Assembly: GCA_036824045.1 (NCBI GenBank)
Contig: DAITAZ010000009.1
Span: 32,220-96,219, forward strand
Length of the DNA stretch: 64,000 nt
Source: DAITAZ01 sp036824045
Lineage (GTDB): Bacteria; Pseudomonadota; Gammaproteobacteria; Burkholderiales; Rhodocyclaceae
Reading direction: 5' to 3'
Each line of letters starts with the position of its first letter. The stretch's first letter is position 1. The notes under the pieces were generated by a model, which saw only the letters and a list, made by a program, of their open reading frames with translations, did not search any database and was not told the DNA's origin. The position numbers and the translations under genes are program-made. Positions 8,033 to 16,408 of this stretch are shown here, piece by piece.

Positions 8033-9139
8033 GTGCAGATTTCTTCAGACCTCGCCGCTTGGCTGCGGCTCACTCTCACCCCCGAAATCGGCGGTGAACG
8101 CCAGCGCATCCTGCTCAACGCTTTTGGCGGGCCCGAACCGGTTTTTTCCGCCAGCCTTGGCCAACTCTCATCGCTGGTTGGCGAGCGCCCCGCCCGCAAG
8201 CTTCTTGAGCACGACAGCCAAGCCGCTGTGGACGCTGCCCTCGCCTGGGCAGCGGAACCGGGCAACCACGTCCTCACCCTTGCCGATGCGGAGTATCCGC
8301 GCCAGCTTCTGCAGATCCCCGATCCGCCGAGCCTGTTGTATGCCAAGGGCCGACTGGACCTCCTTCACCGCCCGGCCATCGCCATCGTCGGCAGCCGCAA
8401 CGCGACCGCCCAGGGCGAAGCCAATGCGGAGGACTTCGCCCGCGCCCTCTCCGCAGCCGGTCTGACCATCGTCAGCGGACTGGCGCTGGGCATCGATGCC
8501 GCCGCCCACCGCGGCGGACTGGCGGGCTCCGCGTCAACCGTGGGCGTCATCGGCACCGGCGCTGACCGGATCTACCCGGCCCGCAATCGGGATCTCACCC
8601 ATCGCATGGCCCGGGAAGGGCTCATCCTCAGTGAATTTCCCCTGGGCACCCCTGCGATTGCCTCCAATTTCCCTCGCCGCAACCGCATCATCTCCGGCCT
8701 GGCGCTTGGGGTTCTGGTCGTGGAGGCCGCACCCCAAAGCGGCTCCCTGATTACCGCCCGGCTGGCCGGCGAGCAGGGCAGGGAGGTGTTCGCCATCCCA
8801 GGCTCCATCCATTCCCCGCAGTCCAGGGGCTGCCACCAACTCATCCGCCAGGGCGCCAAGCTGGTGGATTCGGCAGCGGACATTCTCGAAGACCTGCGTC
8901 TGCCCGCCGAGCTTCCGACCCCGCCCACTGCCGAAACCGCCATGCCCGCGCCTGCCCCGGAGGAGGCCGAGGTGTCGGAGCGCTTACTGGCGGCGCTGGG
9001 CCATGATCCGTGCGACATGGATCAGCTCACCCGGCGCACTGGCTTGACGCCAGATGCGCTCTACGCCATTCTGTTGGCACTGGAACTGGATGGTCGGATT
9101 GCAACACTGCCGGGCGGACGGTTCCAGCGTGTTCATTAA
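8033..9139 (+). CDS. dprA: DNA-processing protein DprA
   Basis: A 368-residue protein that loads RecA on incoming single-stranded DNA in natural transformation. The Rossmann-like core has AIAIVGSRNATAQGEANA and TIVSGLALGIDAAAHRGGL, then the conserved FPLGTPAIASNFPRRNRII and GREVFAIPGSIHSPQSRG. The last 70 residues form the winged-helix domain (LTRRTGLTPDALYAILLALE). The start is uncertain: GTG at 8033 gives the usual N-terminus VQISSDLAAWLRL, while TTG at 8000 is in frame and would add 11 residues. The gene lies between the LysM gene and smg. Confidence 0.93.
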   Translation: MQISSDLAAWLRLTLTPEIGGERQRILLNAFGGPEPVFSASLGQLSSLVGERPARKLLEHDSQAAVDAALAWAAEPGNHVLTLADAEYPRQLLQIPDPPSLLYAKGRLDLLHRPAIAIVGSRNATAQGEANAEDFARALSAAGLTIVSGLALGIDAAAHRGGLAGSASTVGVIGTGADRIYPARNRDLTHRMAREGLILSEFPLGTPAIASNFPRRNRIISGLALGVLVVEAAPQSGSLITARLAGEQGREVFAIPGSIHSPQSRGCHQLIRQGAKLVDSAADILEDLRLPAELPTPPTAETAMPAPAPEEAEVSERLLAALGHDPCDMDQLTRRTGLTPDALYAILLALELDGRIATLPGGRFQRVH

Positions 9140-9158
9140 GTGAGCGTTTGCTACCGCC

Positions 9159-9617
9159 ATGTTTGACGTTCTGGTCTACCTCTTCCATAACTACGCCCAT
9201 ACCGACGCTTGTCCCGAGCCGTCCCAGTTGGCGCGCAAGCTCTCTTCCGAGGGTTTCGAGGAAGACGAGATTTTCGAAGCCCTGGAGTGGCTCTCCGGTC
9301 TCAAGCGCATCACGGGCACCAGCCGGCCCGAAATCACCCCCGATCACTACTCCTTCCGCTGCTACGCCGAACCGGAACTGGCCAAGCTGGACACGGACTG
9401 CCGTGGCTTCCTGCTGTTTCTGGAAAACGCGGGCGTGCTCGACAGCCTGCTGCGGGAGGTGATCATCGAGCGGGTGATGGCCCTGGCCGATGACGAGGTC
9501 TCACTCTCCAAGCTCAAGGTGATCGTGCTCATGGTGCTGTGGAACCAGCAACAGCCCATGGATTCCCTGATCCTGGAAGAGTTGCTCAACGAGGACGGCC
9601 TGTTTTTCTCCAACTAG
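9159..9617 (+). CDS. smg: Smg protein (DUF494)
   Basis: A 152-residue acidic helical protein matching the DUF494/Smg family over its full length, starting MFDVLVYLFHNYAHTDACP and ending ILEELLNEDGLFFSN. Smg is encoded next to dprA and a topoisomerase gene in Beta- and Gammaproteobacteria; its function is unknown. The start is 20 bp after dprA, so the two are probably co-transcribed. Confidence 0.95.
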   Translation: MFDVLVYLFHNYAHTDACPEPSQLARKLSSEGFEEDEIFEALEWLSGLKRITGTSRPEITPDHYSFRCYAEPELAKLDTDCRGFLLFLENAGVLDSLLREVIIERVMALADDEVSLSKLKVIVLMVLWNQQQPMDSLILEELLNEDGLFFSN

Positions 9618-9820
9618 GGCCGGAACCTCCTTCTTTTCCCGGCTTGCCTTCCCGGCAGCTTGTTCTTACCATCCGCCACACTTCGGGTAGCGCCTTGCGC
9701 GCCCGGCCCCAGCCGGCGACAACTCGCAGCCGCCGGCTGGGAAAGCAACGATCGTCAGGGCTGTCCGGCCCGTTTAGGTGACGACTTTCCCCAACGTAGC
9801 ATTGCAGTGGATTCACCCTG

Positions 9821-12370
9821 ATGAGCAAGCAACTGATCATTGCCGAAAAGCCTTCCGTAGCCCAGGACATCGCCCGGGCGTTAGGCGGCTTCACCAAACA
9901 GGGTGACTACCTGGAAAGCGACGACTTCGTGCTTTCGTCCGCCGTCGGCCATCTGCTGGAGCTGGCGGTGCCGGAGGAATACGAGGTGAAGCGGGGCAAG
10001 TGGTCCTTCGCCCACCTTCCGGTGATCCCGCCCCAGTTCACCCTGCACCCGATCGAAAAGACCGAGGACAGGCTCAAGCTGCTGGCCCGGCTGATCAAGC
10101 GCAAGGATGTGAGCGGCCTGATCAACGCCTGTGACGCGGGGCGGGAAGGCGAACTGATCTTCAACTACATCGTTCAGCACGCCAAGTCGGACAAACCGAT
10201 CACCCGGCTCTGGCTTCAGTCGATGACTCCTCAGGCGATCCGCGACGGTTTTGCCCGCCTGCGGGCCGCCCAGGAGGTGGAAGGTTTGCGCGCGGCGGCC
10301 ATGTGCCGGGCCGAATCGGACTGGTTGATCGGGATCAATGGCACCCGGGCGATGACCGCCTTCAACTCCAAGACCGGCGGTTTCCATCTCACCACCGTTG
10401 GCCGCGTCCAGACCCCCACGCTCACCATCGTCATTGAGCGCGAGGAAAAGATCCGCAAGTTCATTCCCCGGGACTACTGGGAAGTGGACGCCACGTTCGC
10501 CGCCCAGGCAGGGGACTACCGGGGACGCTGGTTCGACGAGAAATTCCGCAAGAGCGATTCGGACGAGCATGCCCGGGCTGACCGCATCTGGGATCAGGCC
10601 ACCGCCGACGCCATTCGCGCCCGGTGCGAGGGCAAACCTGGCAAGGTGGAGGAAGAGAGCAAGCCCTCCACCCAGCTCTCGCCACTACTCTTCGACCTCA
10701 CTTCCTTGCAACGGGAAGCCAACAGCCGGTTCGGTTTCTCCGCCAAAACCACGCTGGCGCTGGCCCAGGCCCTGTACGAAAAACACAAGGCCCTGACCTA
10801 CCCCCGGACGGACTCGCGCGCCTTGCCGGAAGACTATCTCGGCACCGTCTCGGCAACCCTGCAGGCCTTGACCGATACCGGCTACGGCACCTTCGCCAGC
10901 CGGATCCTCGGCCAAGGCTGGGTGCGCCCCAACAAGCGCATCTTCAACAACGCCAAGATTTCCGACCACTTCGCCATCATTCCCACCGGGACCACGCCCA
11001 AGACCCTGAGCGAGGCGGAGCAAAAGCTCTACGACATGGTCACCCGGCGTTTCCTGGCGGTGTTCTTCCCGGCCGCGGAATATCTGGTCACAACCCGCAT
11101 CACACGCATTGGCCAGGACGCTTTCAAGACCGAAGGCAAAATCCTGGTCAATCCGGGCTGGCTCGCCGTGTATGGCAAAGAGGCCACCCTGAGTGACGAT
11201 GGTCCCCAGCTTGTTCCCGTCCAGCCCGGAGAAACCGTGCAGACCGAGTCGGTGGACATTTCCGCCCACCAGACCAAACCTCCCCCGCGATACACCGAAG
11301 CCACACTGCTGACCGCCATGGAAGGCGCCGGCAAGATGGTGGACGATGAGGAACTTCGCGCCGCCATGGCCGGGCGCGGCCTTGGCACGCCGGCCACCCG
11401 GGCGCAGATCATCGAAAACCTGATCTCCGAAACCTACCTGCACCGGGAAGGACGGGAACTCATCCCCACCGCCAAGGCCTTCCAGTTGCTCACGGCACTG
11501 CGCGGGCTCAAGATCGAGCAACTCTCGTCACCGGAGCTCACCGGCGAATGGGAATGGAAGCTGGCGCGCATGGAGCGGGGGGAGATGTCCCGTCCTGCCT
11601 TCATGCAGGAAATCGCGGCCATGACCCGGGACATTGTCGAGAAAGCCAAACAATACGAGAGCGATACGGTCCCCGGGGATTTCGCCACCCTGAACACCCC
11701 GTGCCCCCGCTGCGGCGGCACGGTCAAGGAGAACTACAAGAAATTCCAGTGCCAGGGCTGCGACTTCGCCCTGTGGAAGATTGTGGCCGGCCGGCAATTC
11801 GAGATTCCCGAAATCGAGACCCTGCTCGCCAAACGGCATGTGGGTCCGCTGATCGGTTTCCGCAACAAGATGGGCAGGCTGTTCAACGCCGAGATCCGGC
11901 TCAACGATGCCTTGCAGCCGGAGTTCGATTTCGGTCAGGACAAGGACGATGACAAGGGCGAACCGGTGGATTTCAGCGACCAGCAGAGCTTGGGTGCCTG
12001 CCCCAAGTGTGGCGGCGGCGTGTTCGAACACGGCACTTCCTACGTCTGCGAGCGCTCGGTGGGTCCAGGCAAGAGCTGCGATTTCCGCTCCGGCAAAATC
12101 ATCCTCCAACAGCCGATCGAACGGGAGCAGATGACCAAGCTGCTGGCCACGGGCAAGACCGATTTGCTCAAGGGTTTCGTCTCGGCGCGCACCAAGCGCA
12201 AGTTCTCCGCCTTCCTGGTTCGCGGCACGGAAGGCAAGATTGGCTTCGAATTTGAAGCCAAGGCACCCAAAGCGCCCAAAGCATCCGGAAAAACCGCCAA
12301 GACCGCCGAACAAGACAACGAAGCGCCCGCCGCCGCGGAAGCCAAGACCCCACGCCGAAAGCGCGCCTGA
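9821..12370 (+). CDS. topB: DNA topoisomerase III
   Basis: An 849-residue type IA topoisomerase that decatenates and relaxes DNA by single-strand passage. The N-terminal Toprim domain begins LIIAEKPSVAQDIARALG and includes NACDAGREGELIF. The active-site tyrosine is Tyr327 in LTYPRTDSRALPEDY. After the core, two zinc-ribbon-like modules follow: CPRCGG...CQGC near residues 628-648 and CPKCGG...C near 728-755. The tail (about 805-849) is rich in Lys, Ala and Pro, probably a DNA-binding extension. The protein is longer than E. coli TopB (653) because of these C-terminal additions. It completes the LysM-dprA-smg-topB set. Confidence 0.95.
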   Translation: MSKQLIIAEKPSVAQDIARALGGFTKQGDYLESDDFVLSSAVGHLLELAVPEEYEVKRGKWSFAHLPVIPPQFTLHPIEKTEDRLKLLARLIKRKDVSGLINACDAGREGELIFNYIVQHAKSDKPITRLWLQSMTPQAIRDGFARLRAAQEVEGLRAAAMCRAESDWLIGINGTRAMTAFNSKTGGFHLTTVGRVQTPTLTIVIEREEKIRKFIPRDYWEVDATFAAQAGDYRGRWFDEKFRKSDSDEHARADRIWDQATADAIRARCEGKPGKVEEESKPSTQLSPLLFDLTSLQREANSRFGFSAKTTLALAQALYEKHKALTYPRTDSRALPEDYLGTVSATLQALTDTGYGTFASRILGQGWVRPNKRIFNNAKISDHFAIIPTGTTPKTLSEAEQKLYDMVTRRFLAVFFPAAEYLVTTRITRIGQDAFKTEGKILVNPGWLAVYGKEATLSDDGPQLVPVQPGETVQTESVDISAHQTKPPPRYTEATLLTAMEGAGKMVDDEELRAAMAGRGLGTPATRAQIIENLISETYLHREGRELIPTAKAFQLLTALRGLKIEQLSSPELTGEWEWKLARMERGEMSRPAFMQEIAAMTRDIVEKAKQYESDTVPGDFATLNTPCPRCGGTVKENYKKFQCQGCDFALWKIVAGRQFEIPEIETLLAKRHVGPLIGFRNKMGRLFNAEIRLNDALQPEFDFGQDKDDDKGEPVDFSDQQSLGACPKCGGGVFEHGTSYVCERSVGPGKSCDFRSGKIILQQPIEREQMTKLLATGKTDLLKGFVSARTKRKFSAFLVRGTEGKIGFEFEAKAPKAPKASGKTAKTAEQDNEAPAAAEAKTPRRKRA

Positions 12371-12388
12371 GCGCAATCGCCGTCAAGC

Positions 12389-12412
12389 CGAAGGCCGCTG
12401 TCGCGGCCTTCG
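12389..12412 (+). terminator. Hairpin after topB, likely terminator
   Basis: A perfect 10-bp stem, CGAAGGCCGC (12389-12398) with GCGGCCTTCG (12403-12412), closed by a TGTC loop, 18 nt after the topB stop. No proper T tract follows, so termination efficiency is uncertain. Confidence 0.6.
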
Positions 12413-12637
12413 TCGCTTTCATCCCTGGCTAACGTCCCCTCGGCCTTGCCGGCTGTCGCGCCGGGGAGACATCAATAACACCATGATTTTTATAAATTTT
12501 CATTCAATGCACCAGCCGTTGGTCGGCTCCGGGAGACACCACAGGGCCGGGCCTGGCAGCGGAGCATTCCCCACAGCACCCCACCATTAGTTGATAAGAT
12601 ATTGAAATAAAACAATTTTTATCACACCCTCGGCAAC

Positions 12638-12653
12638 TGGCACGGTGTCTGCA
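12638..12653 (+). promoter_or_regulatory. Orphan sigma54-type (-24/-12) promoter
   Basis: TGGCACGGTGTCTGCA matches the sigma54 consensus TGGCAC-N5-TTGCA at all positions except one, with the essential GG (12639-12640) and GC (12651-12652) exactly 10 nt apart. An AT-rich tract and an IHF-like site (minus-strand TATCAACTAATGG, about 12587-12599) lie just upstream, as expected for such promoters. It points right, but no plus-strand gene follows before 14539. Confidence 0.55.
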
Positions 12654-12862
12654 TAAGCAGGACTACAGCCTGACGCAGGAAGGTTCCCCGCCGACCGCGC
12701 TGACCCGGGCCTCTGCCCCTTGTCCTCACAGCCCGGACCAGCCGTACAGGTTGTCATCGGCCGCCGTGCCTGGCGGCCGGTGTTCCCCGGCAATCGTGGA
12801 GTCTGCCGCCGATCCCCCGTTCCCCACCTCCACAGTGGGCGGCAGGCTCCACGAGCCGACTT
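12654..12862 (+). other. Structured noncoding stretch downstream of the sigma54-type promoter
   Basis: About 210 bp with no convincing gene. Two strong hairpins are visible: CGGCCGCC/GGCGGCCG (12758-12765 with 12772-12779) and a 15-bp stem, 12796-12810 with 12838-12852, fully paired if one G-U pair is allowed. Either a small RNA transcribed from 12638 or the 3' region of the FAA hydrolase gene would explain them. The remaining noncoding part, 12413-12637, is AT-rich at 12480-12500 and 12590-12622; I see nothing else there. Confidence 0.35.
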
Positions 12863-13720
12863 TCACCCACCCCCGCCCGACGCCGCCTCAAGGGTGTGGT
12901 GCTGTTCGCCCAATCCCTCGATGGCACAGCGCACCGTGTCTCCCGCCTTCAGAAACACCGGCTCGGGCTTGAGCCCCATGCCTACGCCCGGGGGCGTGCC
13001 GGTGGCAATCACGTCGCCCGGATAGAGCGTCATGAAACGGCTGATGTACGCCACCAGTGCGGCAACGCTGAAGATCATCTGCTCGGTATTGCTGTGCTGG
13101 TAACGCTGGCCATTGACGTCGAGCCACAGGGGCAGGCGTTGCACATCCGCCACCTCGTCAAGCGTGACCAGCCAGGGACCGAGGGGGGCGAAGCCCGGGT
13201 AACTCTTGCCCTTGACCCACTGGCCACCCTGCTCGAGTTGGTAGGCCCGCTCCGACATGTCGATGAAGGCAGCAAGTCCGGCCACACAGGCGAGCGCCTC
13301 GGCTTCCCCGACATGGCTCGCCACCCGACCCATCACCACAGCCAGCTCGACTTCCCAATCCACCTTGGCTGCTCCTGGCGGGACCGGGATGGGGTCCGTC
13401 GGCCCGGTCAGGCGGCAGCCTTTCATGAACAATACCGGCTCGCTGGGGATGGCCATGTTCGCCTCCCGGGCATGGTCGGCATAGTTGAGGCCCACGCACA
13501 CAATCTTGCCCCGCCCACCCACCGGTGGGCCCAGCCGCGGACAGCCTGCCACCCGGGGCAAAGCCGTCGGATCGAGCGTAGCGAGGACCGCCAGCCGCGC
13601 CGGATCGAGCGCCTCATCGGCCAGATCGGGCAGATGGTCGCCCAGATCCCGGATCTCGCCCTCCGGCCCCAGCATGCCCGGGCGCTCCTGCCCCGGAAGA
13701 CCGAAACGCAACAGTTTCAT
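12863..13720 (-). CDS. Fumarylacetoacetate hydrolase family protein
   Basis: A 285-residue protein of the FAH family. The fold starts near residue 70 with IVCVGLNYADHAREANM, followed by VDWEVELAVVMG (metal-binding acidic residues about 123-125), AAFIDMSERAYQ, KGKSYPGFAPLGPWLV and the C-terminal TGTPPGVGMGLKP. This set is typical of soluble bacterial FAH-domain hydrolases acting on C-C bonds of acylpyruvates or related diketo acids. Cytoplasmic, magnesium dependent. The actual substrate cannot be told. The MBL hydrolase gene lies 27 bp upstream on the same strand, so they probably form one unit. Confidence 0.9.
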   Translation of the reverse strand: MKLLRFGLPGQERPGMLGPEGEIRDLGDHLPDLADEALDPARLAVLATLDPTALPRVAGCPRLGPPVGGRGKIVCVGLNYADHAREANMAIPSEPVLFMKGCRLTGPTDPIPVPPGAAKVDWEVELAVVMGRVASHVGEAEALACVAGLAAFIDMSERAYQLEQGGQWVKGKSYPGFAPLGPWLVTLDEVADVQRLPLWLDVNGQRYQHSNTEQMIFSVAALVAYISRFMTLYPGDVIATGTPPGVGMGLKPEPVFLKAGDTVRCAIEGLGEQHHTLEAASGGGG

Positions 13721-13747
13721 CGGCGCAGCTCCCTTCCCCTGGAATGC

Positions 13748-14383
13748 TCAGTCCCCCACATAGGGATTGGTACGTTGCTCGAAACCGAAGGTGGACATGG
13801 GGCCATGCCCGGGCACGAAAGACACTTCGGCCCCGAGGGGAAACAGCCGCTCACGGATGGAATTGATCAGCGTGTCGTAGTCACCCCGGGGGAAATCGGT
13901 GCGGCCAATGGAGCCACGGAAAAGAACGTCGCCGACGAAAGCCAGCTTGCTTGCCCGATCGTAGAACACCACGTGGCCGGGCGTGTGGCCGGGGCAATGG
14001 ATCACCTCCAGCGTCACCTGCCCCACGCTGACCGTGTCACCCTGCTCCAGCCAGCGGTCAGGCACAAAGGCCTCCACACCCGGAAAACCGAACATCTTCG
14101 ACTGCTGCGGCATGCCGTCGATCCAGAACTGGTCTTCCCGCTGCGGGCCCTCCACCGGCACGGCTGCCTGCCGCGCCAGGGCAGCCGTGCCACCGGCATG
14201 GTCGATGTGACCGTGGGTGATGAGGATCTTTTCCAGCGTGACACCTTCCTCCTCCACCGCCTGAAGGATGCGGGGCAGATCGCCTCCCGGGTCCACCACG
14301 GCGGCGCGCCGCGTTTCACTGCACCAGATCAGGGAGCAGTTCTGCTCAAAAGGGGTGACGGGCACAATTCGATGTTTCAGCAC
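13748..14383 (-). CDS. MBL fold hydrolase, YcbL/glyoxalase II-like
   Basis: A 211-residue metallo-beta-lactamase fold enzyme. The metal site THGHIDHAGG is at about residues 54-63 (HxHxDH), followed by the later ligands in HCPGHTPGHVVFYD and SIGRTDFPRGDY. The N-terminus VTPFEQNCSLIWC and C-terminus GPMSTFGFEQRTNPYVG match the YcbL-type group related to glyoxalase II, which hydrolyses thioesters such as S-lactoylglutathione. Glutathione synthesis genes lie only 2.4 kb away, which is compatible but not proof. Cytoplasmic; it starts the unit with the FAA hydrolase gene. Confidence 0.9.
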   Translation of the reverse strand: MLKHRIVPVTPFEQNCSLIWCSETRRAAVVDPGGDLPRILQAVEEEGVTLEKILITHGHIDHAGGTAALARQAAVPVEGPQREDQFWIDGMPQQSKMFGFPGVEAFVPDRWLEQGDTVSVGQVTLEVIHCPGHTPGHVVFYDRASKLAFVGDVLFRGSIGRTDFPRGDYDTLINSIRERLFPLGAEVSFVPGHGPMSTFGFEQRTNPYVGD

Positions 14384-14484
14384 AGCTTGATGCTCCGGGA
14401 AAAAGCCCCATTGTCACCCAGAGCCCCCTGCCTGCGAAGGTTCGCCCGTGGATCCATACCCGGGAGTAAGCAAATGTAAGGCCC

Positions 14485-14513
14485 GGAACTCATTCGGGGC
14501 AGGCGGGCTCTAT
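14485..14513 (+). promoter_or_regulatory. SigmaE-like promoter for the degQ-like gene
   Basis: GGAACTC (14485-14491) resembles the sigmaE -35 GGAACTT and TCTAT (14509-14513) resembles the -10 TCTGA, with a 17 bp spacer, one more than usual. The downstream gene is an HtrA protease, a classic sigmaE target, and the predicted start site is about 20 nt before its ribosome binding site. Confidence 0.45.
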
Positions 14514-14538
14514 ATGCGCTCAAGGAGGATTCTGGCAA

Positions 14539-16011
14539 ATGGCCATCAACAAGACCCGACTCACCGTACTCACCGTCGCCGCCGGCCTGGCGGTGGCTGC
14601 CTGCCTGGATCAGGGCAGTGCGCTCATCAACAACTCCCACGCCAATCAGACAGCCGCTCCCCCCGCACCGCTGGTCTCCGCCCGCGGGCTGCCGGACTTC
14701 AGCACGCTGGTGGATACCGTCGGCCCGGCCGTGGTCAATATCAGCGTCACCCAGATGGTGCGCACCACCGGCGGGGATGACCTGGACCTGAACGACCCCT
14801 TCTTCGACTTTCTGCGCCGTCACGGCTTCCCCGTGCCCCAGGCGCCGGGCGGGCGAGGCGGTCCGGCACAACCGGAAACCAGCAAGGGCGTGGGCTCGGG
14901 CTTCATCGTCAGCGACGATGGCTATGTGCTGACCAATGCCCACGTGGTGGCTGACGCCAAGGAAGTGAAGGTCAAGCTCACCGACAAGCGCGAATTCAAG
15001 GCCAAGGTGGTAGGGCTGGACAAACGCACCGACGTGGCCCTGATCAAGCTGGAAGCCAAGGGCCTGCCCACCGTGAGGATCGGCAACGCGGACAAGGCCC
15101 GGGTGGGTGAATGGGTGGCAGCCATCGGTTCGCCTTTCGGCTTCGAGAACACCGTAACGGCCGGCATCATCAGCGCCAAGGCCCGCCGCCTGCCGGACGA
15201 GACCTATGTACCCTTCCTGCAAACGGACGTCGCCATCAACCCGGGCAACTCCGGCGGCCCCCTGTTCAACCTCAATGGCGAGGTGATCGGGATCAACTCC
15301 CAGATCTACAGCCGGTCAGGCGGCTTCATGGGGATTTCCTTCGCCATCCCCATCGACGTGGCCATGAAGGTCAAAGACCAGCTGCAGAAGCACGGCAAAG
15401 TTTCCCGCGGACGCCTGGGCGTTGGCATCCAGGAACTGACTCCGGATCTGGCCGAAACCTTCGGCCTCAAGGATACCAAGGGCGCCCTGGTGGCCCAGGT
15501 GGAGAAAGGCAGCCCCGCCGAGAAAGCCGGCCTGCAGCAAGGTGACGTGATCCACGCGGTCAACGGCACCGCCGTGCAGGACGCGGCCGACCTCTCCCGC
15601 CTGGTGGGTGAAGCCCGCCCTGGACAGGAAGTGAAGCTTTCCCTCTGGCGCCAGGGCAACCGCAAGGAAGTGTCCGCCACCCTGGTGGAGATGCCCAGCG
15701 ATACGCCCCTGGCTGCCAAGGCACCGGCGGCGGGTCAGCCCTCGGTTGCAAAGCTGGGCGTCCAGGTCAGGCCCCTGTCGGCAGTGGAGCAGCAGCAACT
15801 GGGGCTCAATGGCGGTGTGCGGGTGGAGAGTGTGGAAGGCCCCGCAGCCCGGGCAGGCATCCAGAACGGCGATGTGATCCTGGGGGTCAACAACCGGCCG
15901 GTTTCCGATCCGTCCGAACTGGCGGCATTGGTCGCCCAGGGCGGGAACCGGATTGCGCTGCTGGTCCAACGCGGCGGTGCCCGCCTGTACGTTCCCATCC
16001 GCTTGGGCTGA
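14539..16011 (+). CDS. Do/HtrA family periplasmic serine protease (DegQ/MucD-like)
   Basis: A 490-residue HtrA protein. An N-terminal signal sequence (residues 1-22) ends in VAAC, so it may be lipid-modified. The trypsin-like domain carries the triad His135 (TNAHVV), Asp165 (RTDVALIK) and Ser238 (GNSGGPL). Two PDZ domains follow at about 287-375 and 400-485. It degrades or refolds damaged periplasmic proteins. AAGGAGG (14521-14527) sits before the ATG. A sigmaE-like promoter precedes it. The transcript probably ends in the hairpins at 16029-16113. DegP, DegQ and MucD cannot be told apart from sequence alone. Confidence 0.93.
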   Translation: MAINKTRLTVLTVAAGLAVAACLDQGSALINNSHANQTAAPPAPLVSARGLPDFSTLVDTVGPAVVNISVTQMVRTTGGDDLDLNDPFFDFLRRHGFPVPQAPGGRGGPAQPETSKGVGSGFIVSDDGYVLTNAHVVADAKEVKVKLTDKREFKAKVVGLDKRTDVALIKLEAKGLPTVRIGNADKARVGEWVAAIGSPFGFENTVTAGIISAKARRLPDETYVPFLQTDVAINPGNSGGPLFNLNGEVIGINSQIYSRSGGFMGISFAIPIDVAMKVKDQLQKHGKVSRGRLGVGIQELTPDLAETFGLKDTKGALVAQVEKGSPAEKAGLQQGDVIHAVNGTAVQDAADLSRLVGEARPGQEVKLSLWRQGNRKEVSATLVEMPSDTPLAAKAPAAGQPSVAKLGVQVRPLSAVEQQQLGLNGGVRVESVEGPAARAGIQNGDVILGVNNRPVSDPSELAALVAQGGNRIALLVQRGGARLYVPIRLG

Positions 16012-16028
16012 AGATCAGGTTTTTCCAC

Positions 16029-16056
16029 AGGCTGTGGGCAGAGACGCCCACAGCCT
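16029..16056 (+). terminator. Hairpin after the degQ-like gene
   Basis: A perfect 11-bp stem, AGGCTGTGGGC (16029-16039) with GCCCACAGCCT (16046-16056), 6-nt loop, 17 nt after the stop codon. No T tract follows. Confidence 0.55.
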
Positions 16057-16068
16057 CCGGGCAACCTC

Positions 16069-16113
16069 CAACGGGGCGGAGAGCAAGGTTTCACGGTGCT
16101 CTCCGCCCCGTTG
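16069..16113. repeat. Perfect 17-bp inverted repeat
   Basis: A 17-bp arm at 16069-16085 is perfectly complementary to 16097-16113 around an 11-nt centre. It lies 13 bp after the previous hairpin. It may be a second terminator for the degQ-like gene, although there is no T tract, or part of the unusual region that follows. Confidence 0.6.
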
Positions 16114-16408
16114 CCGTTCACCGTTGCGATCCATGCAGAAGCGGCTCCACCTTTTTATGCACACCTCGGTGGGCGGGAGGGCATTTCGTCGGGTACACGG
16201 GATAAGTCCGGAACATCCAGGCAGACAATTTGTGCACAACCTGCCCCGTCTGCACTTGGTCCAAAACAGGCAACATTTCATCCACACCCGTTCCAGAGCT
16301 TTGTGCCCAGCATTACTCTCTCATCAACATGATGATTTGTTTGAAAAAAAATGCCTTATCCACAGATTTCGGCCGCCTATGTTTACAGTTGTTATTTATT
16401 TAAATAAA

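Larger units (their letters stand above)
16021..16408. other. DnaA-box array with adjacent AT-rich palindrome (origin-like or DnaA-titration-like)
   Basis: Three exact matches to the DnaA box TTWTNCACA lie on the plus strand: TTTTCCACA (16021-16029), TTATGCACA (16155-16163) and TTATCCACA (16356-16364). Two one-mismatch boxes in the same orientation lie between them: TTGTGCACA (16230-16238) and TCATCCACA (16278-16286). About 30 bp after the last box is an AT-rich stretch with the perfect palindrome TTTATTTAAATAAA (16395-16408). No gene is visible here. A replication origin, a DnaA-titrating locus of the datA kind, or a chance cluster are the alternatives. dnaA, dnaN, gyrB, rpmH and gidA are not in the window. 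Confidence 0.45.

Noticed and set aside
12896..14479. 527-codon plus-strand open frame over the FAA and MBL hydrolase genes
   Set aside because: Antisense shadow of two well-supported minus-strand genes; low-complexity composition and no motif.
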